DNA from: CAYVOV01 sp964453525 | Lineage (GTDB): Bacteria > Chloroflexota > Dehalococcoidia > Dehalococcoidales > UBA2162 | DNA length: 64,000 nt | Assembly (NCBI GenBank): GCA_964453525.1 | Contig: CAYVOV010000002.1 | Span: 124,001 to 188,000, forward strand | Reading direction: 5' to 3' | Shown here: positions 8,752-17,961 of the stretch, piece by piece | Numbering within the stretch: position 1 is the stretch's first letter | Layout: each line of letters opens with the position of its first letter | Position numbers and translations under genes: made by a program | Notes under the pieces: generated by a model | Seen by the model: the letters and a program-made list of their open reading frames with translations, nothing else | Database searches by the model: none | Told to the model about the DNA's origin: nothing

Positions 8752-9336
8752 TTATTCTTCAAAAAGTTCTTTGCTTATCTCCGGTAAAATCCGGGGCATC
8801 AAAGTTTCAAGCCTGGTCTCGAAGGTGTTATCTATACTGATTCTGCCTTCGATATCCTCCACTACTGCCCCTCCCTCACACCTATACTCACTGATTTCCG
8901 TTATCTTACCGGATAGTTCTTTATCTGCTTTGATGAGTTTCTGTAATCCGTCCATATCCTTCTTTGAAACATAGACCCTGGCTTTTTCAGCACCGGTAGC
9001 ATTGAAGGCTTCTTTAATAAGATTTAGTGCCAGTTTGTCTCCGCCCTCGATATCGGATAACGCCTTTTTTACCCTTTTTACAATCTCTTGAATTACCTCA
9101 TTCTTCACAGTCAACATTTCTTCACGGGCAGTAATCGAAGCCTGAGCCTGAATTCGAGCCGCTTCGCCTTCAGACCCTTCTATTATCTTTCTTTTCTCTT
9201 CCTCGAATTTCGCCTGATGCTGCTCTTTAGCTCTGTCAATCCTCTGCTGCGCTTTTTGCTCGGCATCTTTAATTATGTCCCGGGCTTCTACTTTTACTTT
9301 GTCCAGAATCGCTTCACTAACCTTTTCCATACTCAT
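8752..9336 (-). CDS. atpE: A/V-type ATPase subunit E (peripheral stalk)
   Basis: The protein has 194 residues. A long charged N-terminal helix (residues ~1-100, e.g. KDAEQKAQQRIDRAKEQHQA) is followed by a compact C-terminal domain containing GGAVVEDIEGRISIDNTFETR, the conserved subunit E motif. With the H/G-like subunit it forms the stator that ties the head to subunit I. It lies 10 bp downstream of the proteolipid gene. Confidence 0.93.
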   Translation of the reverse strand: MSMEKVSEAILDKVKVEARDIIKDAEQKAQQRIDRAKEQHQAKFEEEKRKIIEGSEGEAARIQAQASITAREEMLTVKNEVIQEIVKRVKKALSDIEGGDKLALNLIKEAFNATGAEKARVYVSKKDMDGLQKLIKADKELSGKITEISEYRCEGGAVVEDIEGRISIDNTFETRLETLMPRILPEISKELFEE

Positions 9337-9346
9337 CTTTATATCC

Positions 9347-9832
9347 TTACATAAGCCCCAGCATTGTCAGTGACATTATGGCGAACACCAGCCCGAGCAC
9401 ACCGAGAAGCTCAACAAACACGGCAAGCATTATGGCATTCGTTAAAATCCGCCCTTTTGTCTTGGGCAGGAGTGAAATACCGGAAGCACAGACATTGCCC
9501 TGGTATATAGCCGAAAAGCACTCGGCAAATCCGGCGATTAATCCGACACCAAGCACCATGGCGCCAGCCCCTGTACCGACCGATGCCACTACGTTGTCAA
9601 TATTCGTAATGACGCCGGTGACGATAAGAATAAGGACAATCAGGCCGTAAAAGGTCTGCGTCATCGGCAGTGACGCCAGAATGATAACATTCCTGAACTG
9701 CCCGGAGTCCTCGGACAGGGTGGCCGTCCCCGCTGAACCGGCAATTCCTATACCTATCGAAGAACCTACCAGTCCTCCGACGAGAGCCAGGGCAGCGCCA
9801 AGTGTCGCTAAAGATGATGGTTCAAATAACAT
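9347..9832 (-). CDS. atpK: A/V-type ATPase proteolipid subunit K with sodium-type binding site
   Basis: The protein has 161 residues in four membrane helices, i.e. two fused c-type hairpins. The single carboxylate is Glu141 (VELLGVLG); the first hairpin has none at the equivalent place. Leu55, Thr58, Gln59 and Tyr62 in LPMTQTFYG, plus Gln111 in AIYQG, match by spacing the sodium ligands described for Enterococcus hirae NtpK (Leu61, Thr64, Gln65, Tyr68, Gln110, Glu139). This predicts sodium rather than proton coupling, although ion specificity needs experiment. The protein forms the rotor ring. Confidence 0.94.
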   Translation of the reverse strand: MLFEPSSLATLGAALALVGGLVGSSIGIGIAGSAGTATLSEDSGQFRNVIILASLPMTQTFYGLIVLILIVTGVITNIDNVVASVGTGAGAMVLGVGLIAGFAECFSAIYQGNVCASGISLLPKTKGRILTNAIMLAVFVELLGVLGLVFAIMSLTMLGLM

Positions 9833-9844
9833 ATTTGCCTCCTA

Positions 9845-11833
9845 TCACGACTTCATTGTTACGGGTACAATCGCCCGTTTTCTCAGCTTAAACGGACTGT
9901 ACTCCGTTCCCCCACCCTCATAAAACTTGAAGAGGAACTCAACGAAGCACAGCCTGAGTGAGTGCATAAAACCTGTAATCACCGTCAGCACAAGGTTTAC
10001 GAGATGTCCGAAAACAATTATTACCACGGCAAGAATTACCCCGATAACAGCGCCTATTGCTCCGGGTATCATCCTGCTGAACAGTTCCGCCATCAGATTA
10101 AAGGTAGAGGCGAGGTAGAAGGTAGCCAGCCCGACGCCGGCTAAACGGGCATATGACATTACATCACCGAGAAGTCCGGTAATATCGAAAAGCCAGAGAA
10201 TAGCCCCCAGTCCCCCACTCACCATAATACTTGATACCGCTATAAGTACGATGCCGGCAAGCAGGAAATATGTCAGTATCGAGTATATCTCCGGGGTAAA
10301 TCCCGGTATCTCGACACCCAGCAGAGAATTCAGGACGGAAGGAAGTCCAAACTGGAGAATAAACAGTCCCACTTTACCTATTATCAGTCCTTTATTTCTC
10401 TCTTTTATAGCTTTCATAAAAGCTATTATGTGGCCGATATTAACGTGGATAAAACCAATCCCCAGGGCAATGATGATAAACGATACCGGGTCCTGAAGTG
10501 CTTCCTTCACCGCCTGGACAAGAGCCAGGTCCTCGATACCTATAAACGTGTAAATATTACCGAGATACTGTCCGGTAAGCAGACCGCAGACCAGGGCGAC
10601 CCCGCCGCAGATATAAATTAATCTCTGGAAGAGCTTGAAGTTATCCGATTGGGGGTCATCGGCGAATTTGCTCAACAGGAATCTGGCGAGAAGTATCAGA
10701 CCGATGGCGTATATTACGTCGCACACCATCAGGCCGAAGAAAAAGGCGAATGAATAGGTAACTATCGGGGTCGGGTCCCACTCCCGGTACTTCGGGGTGG
10801 CAAAAAGGTCAACTATAATCTGGAAAGGCTTGAACCCTTCTGGATTTTTATATTTTGTTGGAGGTTCTTCTTCCAGTTCCGGTTTTCTCGTATCTATGAA
10901 AGCATAATCTATTTTTTCTCTTATTTCGGCGATTGCCGGCTCAACGTCAGCTTCAGGAGCCCAGCCTTCAATCAGGGTTACATATTTGGCTTCACTGGCT
11001 TTTTCCAGCACCATCAGCCTTTCACTCTCCGCCGCCAGCGCTTCTCTCAACAGGACAAGTCTTTTCAAGTCCCCGCCGACCTGGTCCCGGAGCTCCTCAA
11101 CCAACTTCTGTGTTTCCTGCTCAAGAGCAGCCAGTCTGCTGCCGGTTGTTTCGAGAAACTCCCGCAGCGACAAATCCTCGTCCGGTATCTCCAGAATCTT
11201 ACCGCCGGCACCGGTTACGAGTGACTCCACAGCCTCCCGGTCTCTTGCCTCAGCAATAGCGTGAAAAACAGTTTCCTCACCGACATTAACAACGATATTC
11301 TCGGTCAGGTATTTCTCAAGCTCGGAATGCAGTTCCTGATATGTTTCACCGGAAAGGATAAAAACCCTGGAAAACAGGTAATCACCGGTAAATTTCAGGT
11401 CTCTCAGTCTGAGGTCTATCTGGCTGGCGATAGGTTCAAGATACTTGCTCAATTCGGTAAGCTGCCCGGATTCATCATTAAGCCTGTCAATTCTCTCGTG
11501 CAGCTTATCGGTCTTGTTGTACAGGGTTTTTACTTCGTCGCTTATCTCGGAGAACGGTCTTGTATAGATTACCTCTACATCCTCATCCAGCGTTACCGGC
11601 TCTGTCTGTGGCAGGTAACCGAGTACCTTATCGACGAAGCTGAATAATTCATTTACTTCTCTGCGCGATTCTTCAAGGGCTACCTTATCTACAGGTTCTA
11701 ATTCTTCACTTTCTTCAATATGAAGCACCCCGATTCTCTGTAATACTTTGAGTGTTTCTTCAGAGTTGTCCCTGACAGTAACCACCCTTAGCTTGACCAT
11801 AGATTCGGGGGTATTAACCACCAGAGGTATCAT
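9845..11833 (-). CDS. atpI: A/V-type ATPase subunit I (a-type stator and ion channel)
   Basis: The protein has 662 residues. The N-terminal half (~1-330) is soluble and rich in coiled coil; the C-terminal half has about seven or eight membrane helices. Conserved segments include YSFAFFFGLMVCDVIYAIG near 355 and DVMSYARLAGVGLATFYLA near 550, holding the arginine that faces the rotor carboxylate. It ends in the motif FVEFLFKFYEGGG. The start overlaps the H gene stop by 4 bp. Confidence 0.96.
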   Translation of the reverse strand: MIPLVVNTPESMVKLRVVTVRDNSEETLKVLQRIGVLHIEESEELEPVDKVALEESRREVNELFSFVDKVLGYLPQTEPVTLDEDVEVIYTRPFSEISDEVKTLYNKTDKLHERIDRLNDESGQLTELSKYLEPIASQIDLRLRDLKFTGDYLFSRVFILSGETYQELHSELEKYLTENIVVNVGEETVFHAIAEARDREAVESLVTGAGGKILEIPDEDLSLREFLETTGSRLAALEQETQKLVEELRDQVGGDLKRLVLLREALAAESERLMVLEKASEAKYVTLIEGWAPEADVEPAIAEIREKIDYAFIDTRKPELEEEPPTKYKNPEGFKPFQIIVDLFATPKYREWDPTPIVTYSFAFFFGLMVCDVIYAIGLILLARFLLSKFADDPQSDNFKLFQRLIYICGGVALVCGLLTGQYLGNIYTFIGIEDLALVQAVKEALQDPVSFIIIALGIGFIHVNIGHIIAFMKAIKERNKGLIIGKVGLFILQFGLPSVLNSLLGVEIPGFTPEIYSILTYFLLAGIVLIAVSSIMVSGGLGAILWLFDITGLLGDVMSYARLAGVGLATFYLASTFNLMAELFSRMIPGAIGAVIGVILAVVIIVFGHLVNLVLTVITGFMHSLRLCFVEFLFKFYEGGGTEYSPFKLRKRAIVPVTMKS

Positions 11834-12144
11834 TTAGTGTCTGCTCCGGTGACCATATTTGTCATACGCTGAACGATTCCTTCCACCATCTTATCAGCCG
11901 TTTGCTTGATTTCCTGCGCTCTTTTCTTTGACTCTTCTACTGTATTTTTGGCCTCGGCCTTTGCTTTTTCTACAATCTTCTGGGAATCGGCTTTTACCTC
12001 ATCCATGGAAAACTCGGCGGCAAGGATTTGCTGACTTTCCTCATTAGCTTTGACGAGGATTTCGTTAGCCTGGTTCCTGGCTGATTCAAGCAACCTTTCA
12101 GCTTCACCCTCGATGGTCTCGATACTACTCGTTACTTTTTCCAT
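11830..12144 (-). CDS. atpH: A/V-type ATPase subunit H/G (peripheral stalk coiled coil)
   Basis: The protein has 104 residues, nearly all heptad-like and rich in Glu, Ala and Lys, with no membrane segment. Small coiled-coil proteins of this kind partner subunit E in the stator, and this one is the first gene of the operon. The call rests mostly on position and coiled-coil character because sequence conservation in this family is low. AGGGG lies just upstream of ATG 12144. Confidence 0.8.
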   Translation of the reverse strand: MEKVTSSIETIEGEAERLLESARNQANEILVKANEESQQILAAEFSMDEVKADSQKIVEKAKAEAKNTVEESKKRAQEIKQTADKMVEGIVQRMTNMVTGADTK

Positions 12145-12339
12145 AGCTACCCCTTTAAAAGTTCAGTGCCATCGGGCAAAATATGGCTCGTTTCCTGGCT
12201 TATGATTTCTTAAATAAGAAGTGGCAGACTTCCCCGAAAATTGCAGGGCTGATGACCTGCTTCAACTCAAGTAAACAACCTCATTTCAGGATTAGGTGAT
12301 TAAAATAATTACCCTGATAAAGTGAACAAACCGCCTAGT
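12145..12339 (-). other. ATPase operon 5' leader with several small hairpins
   Basis: About 190 bases lie between the predicted promoter and atpH. On the minus strand I see three short hairpins: GCAGG/CCTGC with an 8-nt loop, TTCTTA/TAAGAA with a 2-nt loop, and TGCC/GGCA closing a CGAT loop near the start codon. No coding frame or intrinsic terminator is obvious. The length is compatible with a regulated leader, but I do not recognise a riboswitch class. Confidence 0.35.
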
Positions 12340-12368
12340 ATTATACCAAAAGTTTCCATATTATGAAA
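12340..12368 (-). promoter_or_regulatory. Predicted promoter of the A/V-ATPase operon
   Basis: The minus strand has a perfect -10 TATAAT (12340-12345) preceded by TGG, giving an extended -10. A weak -35 TTTCAT (12363-12368) is 17 bp away. It points at the atpH gene and nothing else lies in between. Confidence 0.55.
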
Positions 12369-12453
12369 GAGACATACGAAAGGCCTTCTTTTCGATAGTG
12401 GTTGATAGTATTTTACTAATGCCCTAATCTAGCCTTAAAGCTAGGGGGGCGAA

Positions 12454-13563
12454 ATGGAGAGTATATATTTAATAGGTGAAAAAGGGAAGCGGAGAATGGT
12501 TAAAAGGTATGTACTAGCAGAGGATTTCAAGTGTAAATATTGCGGTTCAACTAACCTGTGGCTATACGGGAAGTATAAGGGTAGCCAGCGTTTCTACTGC
12601 CGTGACTGCAAGCGGAAATTCGCTGGTAATTCTGCTTTACCCAAAATGAAAAGTCCCGTCACTCACGTAAGTGATGCTATCCATTCTTATTACAGTGGTA
12701 TGTCTCTTAATGAAATCCGCTATAACCTCGAACAGCAATATAATTATAAACCTTCTGCCAGCACAATATTCCGATGGGTGAACCGATTTACCAGAGAAGC
12801 TAAAGAAAAGATTAAGGATAACCCACCTCAAGTCGGGGATATCTGGATTGCAGATGAGACTGTAATTAAGATAAACAAGAAAAATTACTGGGTGTTCGAT
12901 ATCATTGATTCTGAGAGTAGATATCTTCTGGCTACCCATATGTCAGCTAATAGAGGTACTGCACAGGCTAGAGCCTTAATGGAGAAGGCAGAGGCTACAG
13001 CAAACAAGACTCCCAAAGTAGTAATCACCGATAAACTTAGAGCCTATCTTGATGGTATTGAACTAGCTTTCGGTGCAGATACAAAACACAAACAGGGTGG
13101 GCCGTTTAACGTTGAGAATAATACAAACCTTATTGAGAGGCTACAAGGGACAATTAAAGACAGGACTAAGGTATTAAGAGGATTAAAATCCCCTGAGACT
13201 GCCCGTAACTTTCTGGAAGGCTGGCAGATTCATTACAATTATTTCCGCCCGCATATTTCACTTGATGGTAAGACGCCCGCTCGAAAAGCTGGCATCAATT
13301 TATCTGTTAATGACTGGCTAGACGTAGTAAGAGAGCCTAGAGATACCGCTAGGATTGAGGTTTCTAAAGAGCCTAGACAAGTATTAAGGCTACATCACCC
13401 ACCATTCCCAACAATCACACCTAAAGTACCTCGTATCACTTCTCAAGGGAAGATTAGAATTACACCCAGACATAAACCACTTGGCAGGAATGAAGTTTAC
13501 ACCCGTGACGGTATGTATAGCAGGCGGTATTTCAAAGGGGCAAAGAGGCAGAGGTTATATTGA
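12454..13563 (+). mobile_element. IS6-like DDE transposase with N-terminal zinc ribbon
   Basis: The protein has 369 residues. An N-terminal zinc ribbon (CKYCGSTN near residue 25, FYCRDCKRKF near 49) is followed by a helix-turn-helix-like segment. The RNase-H fold core has DIWIADET, VVITDKLRAY and NLIERLQGTIKDR supplying the D, D and E. NYFRPHISLDGKTPA matches the conserved end of the IS6/IS240-type integrase domain. A basic C-terminal tail of ~90 residues is unusual. Start ATG 12454 follows AGGGGGG. I could not find convincing terminal inverted repeats, so element boundaries are undefined; it may be a solitary remnant. Confidence 0.88.
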
Positions 13564-14534
13564 TGTTTGTTACGGTAATGTTTTGCATCGGTCTTTTTGT
13601 CACATCATTGTTATTAACAGCAATATTTATGATTTTTTACTTCAAGGGTGTTCATTCATTCGGCGATTGGATTATTAGTCTAATTAGGAGAAGAAAGTCT
13701 TTTCCCGATGTAAGTAACAAGAGTGGAAAAGCCAGACAAGATAGTAAGATAGAAATCTGCTGTATCTATTGTTTTGAAAAATATTATCACTTCTTTAAGT
13801 CCAATGTAAGGCGATTGCATAAGTTGCTCCATCGCTTCATCGGGGTAAGAAATGTTAGTAAAGATACAGGCAACCAGAATAGTAAAAGCGAATATAAAAA
13901 TTTTACTACTAATATCAAAAGCCGTTTTCATAATCACGTATTAATTCTGGCGGGCATTGCTGGGGCATTATTAGCTTGCGGGTTTATATATTTTCTTTAT
14001 ACTCGTTTCGAAATATTTAACCCTACAATCTTACAAAGATTGTTATTAATTATAATAGGTGCTGCCTGTGCTGGTATTTCGTTTATATCATTTTTAAAGT
14101 TGTCTAAAAGCCGCAATAGAAAATACGCCACCGATAACAGTTATCAAAAACAGAAAAATGGCTTGTGCGGTGTGTCCGTCAATCAGCCGCATAAACCCAA
14201 AGACAAGACATACAATGGCAACAACAGCGGAAAATACACCCAGAAGCATCCAGCCAGCTTGGCTAAAGAAATCACTCATATATTCCTCTCCAAACTTGCT
14301 ATTATTGGTAAGCGGATTATAGGTATTCTGAAAGGGATTGTCAACCACAATGGAAAAGAACCACGAAAGGGGTCTTTTTGCATCTGGTTGTTTTTCTTTA
14401 CCTCACCCCTTGCCCCTCTCCGGCCCGAACCATTGAAAATTGTTGAAAAGCATTTAAGGCCGGAGAGGGGCGAAACATGGAGAGGGGGCTCTGCCCCCTA
14501 TTTCAAACTCTTTCCCCCTCAAACAATTATATAA
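13563..14534 (+). CDS. Possible membrane protein following the transposase (doubtful)
   Basis: An open frame begins at ATG 13563, overlapping the transposase stop. Residues 1-25 are strongly hydrophobic, a basic middle follows, and two more hydrophobic segments lie at ~125-180. From about 14100 on, the frame is the shadow of a good opposite-strand gene and then runs into inverted-repeat DNA, so the natural C-terminus is probably lost or never existed. The family is not recognised. Either this is a truncated cargo gene or only the first 180 residues are meaningful. Confidence 0.25.
   Translation: MFVTVMFCIGLFVTSLLLTAIFMIFYFKGVHSFGDWIISLIRRRKSFPDVSNKSGKARQDSKIEICCIYCFEKYYHFFKSNVRRLHKLLHRFIGVRNVSKDTGNQNSKSEYKNFTTNIKSRFHNHVLILAGIAGALLACGFIYFLYTRFEIFNPTILQRLLLIIIGAACAGISFISFLKLSKSRNRKYATDNSYQKQKNGLCGVSVNQPHKPKDKTYNGNNSGKYTQKHPASLAKEITHIFLSKLAIIGKRIIGILKGIVNHNGKEPRKGSFCIWLFFFTSPLAPLRPEPLKIVEKHLRPERGETWRGGSAPYFKLFPPQTII
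13680..13931 (-). CDS. Possible small secreted or membrane-anchored protein (doubtful)
   Basis: From ATG 13931 an 83-residue product has a hydrophobic N-terminal helix (KIFIFAFTILVACIFTNI) followed by a soluble stretch. It lies antisense to the uncertain plus-strand membrane ORF, so at most one is real. The ribosome site is weak. It runs in the same direction as the better supported small gene at 14094-14279, which slightly favours this strand. The family is not recognised. Confidence 0.3.
   Translation of the reverse strand: MKTAFDISSKIFIFAFTILVACIFTNISYPDEAMEQLMQSPYIGLKEVIIFFKTIDTADFYLTILSGFSTLVTYIGKRLSSPN
14094..14279 (-). CDS. Small two-helix membrane protein
   Basis: From ATG 14279 with GGAGAGG at 14285-14291 just upstream, this encodes 61 residues. 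Two hydrophobic helices (GWMLLGVFSAVVAIVCLVFG, then AIFLFLITVIGGVFSIAAF) are joined by a short polar loop. The strong ribosome site and two clean helices make it more likely real than the overlapping plus-strand frame. Function is unknown. It lies in debris between the transposase and repeat family 1. Confidence 0.5.
   Translation of the reverse strand: MSDFFSQAGWMLLGVFSAVVAIVCLVFGFMRLIDGHTAQAIFLFLITVIGGVFSIAAFRQL
14412..14471. repeat. Inverted repeat with 14-bp arms
   Basis: Arm gcccctctccggcc (14412-14425) pairs perfectly with ggccggagaggggc (14458-14471) around a 32-base A/T-rich spacer. It lies in non-coding DNA after the transposase region and could act as a terminator or be a small palindromic element. 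Confidence 0.6.
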
Positions 14535-14565
14535 TATCGACAATAAACGGGTACTGTTTGAGGGG
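14515..14565. repeat. Intergenic repeat family 2, copy 1
   Basis: A palindrome-like unit: ccccctcaaac, about 30 A/T-rich bases, then gtttgaggggg. Related units lie at 21246-21302 and 36884-36944. Confidence 0.55.
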
Positions 14566-14968
14566 GACAAAGGGGGTGACAAATTTATACCAACCAAAAC
14601 CGAATGGTACCTACGAAAGACCTTTTACTTAATCATGGTTGCACAGGCAACAATGAATATCAACACTTCTTTCGCTGCTGTGGTTTCCTTCGGCTTCGCT
14701 CAGGACAGGCTAACGGCTCACCATGAGCGACGCGCATTCCCACTCACCCTGAGCAGTACGCATTCCCACTCACCCTGAGCTTGTCGAAGGGCCTCCAACT
14801 AAGATTGAGAAGAACCACGAAAGATTTTATTTGCATTTGTCTGTTATTGTTTACCTCACCCGAAGCCATGAAGGGCGGCAGGTGGGAATAGATAAATTAA
14901 AAAGGGAGAACCACCTTTCATTTAACCAAAACCGGACAGAACCTGCAAAAAATGGTCTGAATGCTTCG
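14566..14968. repeat. Intergenic repeat family 1, copy B (core about 14631-14818)
   Basis: No gene is seen. The core matches copy A near 2108-2300 in the same orientation, with an extra short duplication of cattcccactcaccctgagc. The rest is low-complexity intergenic sequence before the antiporter gene. Confidence 0.8.
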
Positions 14969-15988
14969 TTACCCCGCAATTCCTGAAGTGAACAGGACAT
15001 AGGCGCCAAAGATATACAGCCCGATTAACAGAGGCCCATACCAGCTAATAACACCGAAGGTCTTACGCTCCGGCTGAAAACGCAGCCCGAGGATAATTAC
15101 CACTGTCATTGCCACCGCTATCAGGGCGGTAATTATATGAGTGCCGGAAACCAGTGAACGCGGCTGTGAAAGGATTGGTCCCTTTGTGTAAAATATGTCA
15201 GCCAGAAAAATACCCATTATGTCAAGCATATTGGCACCAAGTATATCAGCTACCGCCATATCTATCGCCCCCAGACGCACCGCGGTAATTGTAACCACCA
15301 GCTCCGGCAGCGAGGTCGTAATCGCCAGGAACAGACTGCCGACAAAGCTGGCACTCCAGTTATAGGTAGTTGAAATCTCATCGCCAACGAATGACAGCCA
15401 TATCCCGGCGCCGATTACAGCCGCCGCCGCAAGAACAAACTTCAGATAAACCGCTTTCAGCTGTATTCCTTCGTACTGAGAGGGTTCTTCAGGTAGAACC
15501 ACCGCCTGCCGTCTTCTCTCCGTAAAAAATATCTGCCTTGTTCCGGCAAGATAAACCAGCAGGATAAGGATAGTCGGCAGACCCACCCACCCCAGAGTAA
15601 CCCGGGAAAACATCTCTCCGGCAAGAATGCTGCCTCCGGTAATAATAAGGAGCAATATCCCCAGTCCTGCCGAAAGCATATGGCTTCGGGCGGCTTTGCT
15701 CAGAATCGGAGTGCGCCGGTGGATAACATCGAGTAAGGCAAGTATTGAAAGATTGAAAAAGCAGCTCCCTAATATAGTACCCAGGGTAAGGTCGGGAAGC
15801 TTGACCAGGGCGACGGAACTTACTCCAGTAACCAGCTCTGGCATAGAGGTAATTGCCGCCACCAGCACCAGCCCTATCCACATTCTGCCCAGGCCGGTCT
15901 TCTCGGCAATCGCATCACAATATCGGGCAAGCCTCGACCCGGCAAATAAGATAATAACAACACAAACGAGAAATTTAAGCCAGACCAA
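14969..15988 (-). CDS. Sodium/calcium exchanger family (CaCA) cation antiporter
   Basis: The protein has 339 residues and about ten membrane helices in two homologous halves. The two alpha-repeats are visible. In the first, SMPELVTGVSSV (~residue 49) and GTILGSCFFNLSIL carry the conserved Glu and Asn. In the second, TTSLPELVVTITAVR (~225) and ADILGANMLDI do the same. It would exchange calcium or another divalent cation against sodium or protons across the cell membrane. It is monocistronic, with repeats on both sides. If the ATPase pumps sodium, this protein could use that gradient (inference). Confidence 0.88.
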   Translation of the reverse strand: MVWLKFLVCVVIILFAGSRLARYCDAIAEKTGLGRMWIGLVLVAAITSMPELVTGVSSVALVKLPDLTLGTILGSCFFNLSILALLDVIHRRTPILSKAARSHMLSAGLGILLLIITGGSILAGEMFSRVTLGWVGLPTILILLVYLAGTRQIFFTERRRQAVVLPEEPSQYEGIQLKAVYLKFVLAAAAVIGAGIWLSFVGDEISTTYNWSASFVGSLFLAITTSLPELVVTITAVRLGAIDMAVADILGANMLDIMGIFLADIFYTKGPILSQPRSLVSGTHIITALIAVAMTVVIILGLRFQPERKTFGVISWYGPLLIGLYIFGAYVLFTSGIAG

Positions 15989-16327
15989 AAACCGAAACTC
16001 CTGAACGAGAGGTTAAAAACACCTTTATCAGAATACTATATAAGGGGAAAACTGGCAAACGTACCGGTACTATTTGTCCAGGGTTCATAAAGCGGTTATT
16101 AGAAGGAGCAAAGTGATGAAGTAATCTCAAATACAACTGTCATTACGAGGAGTCCGCCTTTGGCGGACGACGTAGTAATCTACATAGATAATATTTATTG
16201 AGATCGCTTCGCCCCGATAGAATGGTGGCTCGCAATGACAGAGATAATTGGTGGGCTGCTCTGTTACGGTTAAATCGAAGTAACGCAACGATATCTCAAG
16301 ATACGACTAAATAGCACCGAGCTTGGA
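15989..16327. repeat. Intergenic region with a REP-like unit
   Basis: No gene is seen. Around 16140-16245 lies a unit beginning tcattacgaggagtccgcc, with an internal gtccgcctttggcggac hairpin, and ending in tcgcaatgaca. A related unit with another hairpin insert lies near 58999-59105. Confidence 0.55.
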
Positions 16328-17764
16328 TTATTCTATACTTTCAAGATAATTCTTATACCAGCACAGGTGACGCAGGGTACGGGCCGCCCGGCGCGGCTGA
16401 GGGAATACAGAGAAGCCTTCCCGGTGGAACAGACTGTAAGCATAGATGTCAGCAGCCGACTGCGGAGGAGAGCCTACCATAAAAAACGGGATACCGTATT
16501 TCTTCACCTCAAGGCAGAACTGCCTTACCCTTTCCTCATCTTTCTTTCTCTTTTCAGCACTGTCTTTACCGGCGCCGGGTCTAAGTTGCCCATCGGTCCG
16601 GCCAAACCAGGTATTCGATATCAGCGCATCCAGGTTCCTGTCTTCGAGAAGTACCCACAGAGTGGTCACTACATCGGCGCTGTGAGCGACATTTGAGCCG
16701 ACAAGGTCTACGGGATTGCCATGAGACCAGCGTGCCGGCAGCATATCATCCAGCTTCTTTAGAGTTACGGAGTCGAGTTCGGCAATCTCAAGGCCTTCAT
16801 TTTCGCAACACTCGGCAGCCACCACACCCAGACCGCCCCCCATCGTCAGGATACCCACTTTTTTCCCACGGGGCAGCGGCTGGCTGAGCAGGGCGATGGC
16901 AACGTCACAGAGTTCTTCGTCATCCTCAACTCTTATTACCCCCGCCTGTTTAAAGGCAGCTGTATAGACGGCATCCGAGCCGGCAATAGCTCCGGTATGA
17001 GACCTTGAAGCTCTGGCAGAATTACTCGTCCCGCCTGATTTCATGGCGATGACAGGTTTGGTGGCGGTAATTTTCCTGGCTATCTCCAGAAAACGCCTAG
17101 CGTCTCTCAGCCCTTCTATATACAGCATTATTACCTTCGTCTCCGGGTCACGGGCAAAGTACTCCAGGTAGTCCTCCAGCCTGATACTGGCTTCGTTTCC
17201 ACAGCAAACAAACTTGCTGAATCCGATTCCCTGGCCCATTGCCTGGTGCATTATCCGGGTGCCCATATTGCCGCTCTGAGCAATCAGAGCTGCTGGACCC
17301 GGCAGCGCGTTGTCAATGAAGGAAAGACTGTTCATCTGCGACGAGGTATCCAGATGACCCAGGGTGTTCGGACCAATGAAGCGGATACCACCTCTATTGG
17401 CGATTTCAACGATTTCCACTTCTGCCTTTGCCCCTTCCTCACCGGTCTCACCGAAGCCGCCGGCGATAACAAGCGCCGCCTTCACTCCTTTCTGAATGCA
17501 TTCGCGCAGGGTGGGAGCAACCAGCGACGCTCGTACAGCGATAGCAACAAGGTCTATCCGGTCAGGAATATCCGTCAGTTTTTTATAGGCAGGCAGTCCC
17601 ATGATTTCAGAAGCAGTTGGATTCACCGCATATATGTGACGGTTCTTCGAGGCAAGGAGATTGCTTGTAATTCGCCCTCCCCAGGAACTCGGATTATTCG
17701 AAGCACCGACGACGGCTACGGATTCAGGGGCGAAAAGACCTTTCCATATTTCATCGGATACCAT
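16328..17764 (-). CDS. CoA-binding acyl-CoA synthetase (NDP-forming) alpha-type protein
   Basis: The protein has 478 residues. An N-terminal CoA-binding Rossmann domain starts at PESVAVVGASNNPSSWGG (~residue 13), followed by two succinyl-CoA ligase-like domains. RSHTGAIAGSDAVY (~residue 258) contains the histidine phosphorylated in the ADP-forming acetyl-CoA synthetase family. The ATP-grasp beta domain is absent, so a partner beta subunit encoded elsewhere is needed for acyl-CoA + ADP + Pi to acid + ATP. It could conserve energy from acyl-CoA made by the oxidoreductase. Substrate is unknown. Confidence 0.85.
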   Translation of the reverse strand: MVSDEIWKGLFAPESVAVVGASNNPSSWGGRITSNLLASKNRHIYAVNPTASEIMGLPAYKKLTDIPDRIDLVAIAVRASLVAPTLRECIQKGVKAALVIAGGFGETGEEGAKAEVEIVEIANRGGIRFIGPNTLGHLDTSSQMNSLSFIDNALPGPAALIAQSGNMGTRIMHQAMGQGIGFSKFVCCGNEASIRLEDYLEYFARDPETKVIMLYIEGLRDARRFLEIARKITATKPVIAMKSGGTSNSARASRSHTGAIAGSDAVYTAAFKQAGVIRVEDDEELCDVAIALLSQPLPRGKKVGILTMGGGLGVVAAECCENEGLEIAELDSVTLKKLDDMLPARWSHGNPVDLVGSNVAHSADVVTTLWVLLEDRNLDALISNTWFGRTDGQLRPGAGKDSAEKRKKDEERVRQFCLEVKKYGIPFFMVGSPPQSAADIYAYSLFHREGFSVFPQPRRAARTLRHLCWYKNYLESIE

Positions 17765-17961
17765 GGAAAACTCCTTTCCAGACAGAGAAAAAATCCTTAT
17801 TTACTAAGGATTAAAGGCAAAGACTATCCTTTCCCATTTAAGCTTTTAAAAAAGATGTTAACAGTTCTACAGGCTGGTGGTCAAATGACAGGTTCATTAA
17901 TCCTTATCATATTAGTTCAGCCTTGCCCTGAACAGCCGTTTTACGTTAAATTTTTAAGCCC

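Noticed and set aside
12361..13600. Defined insertion-sequence boundaries for the transposase
   Set aside because: No matching terminal inverted repeats or target duplications could be identified by eye, so only the coding region is reported.
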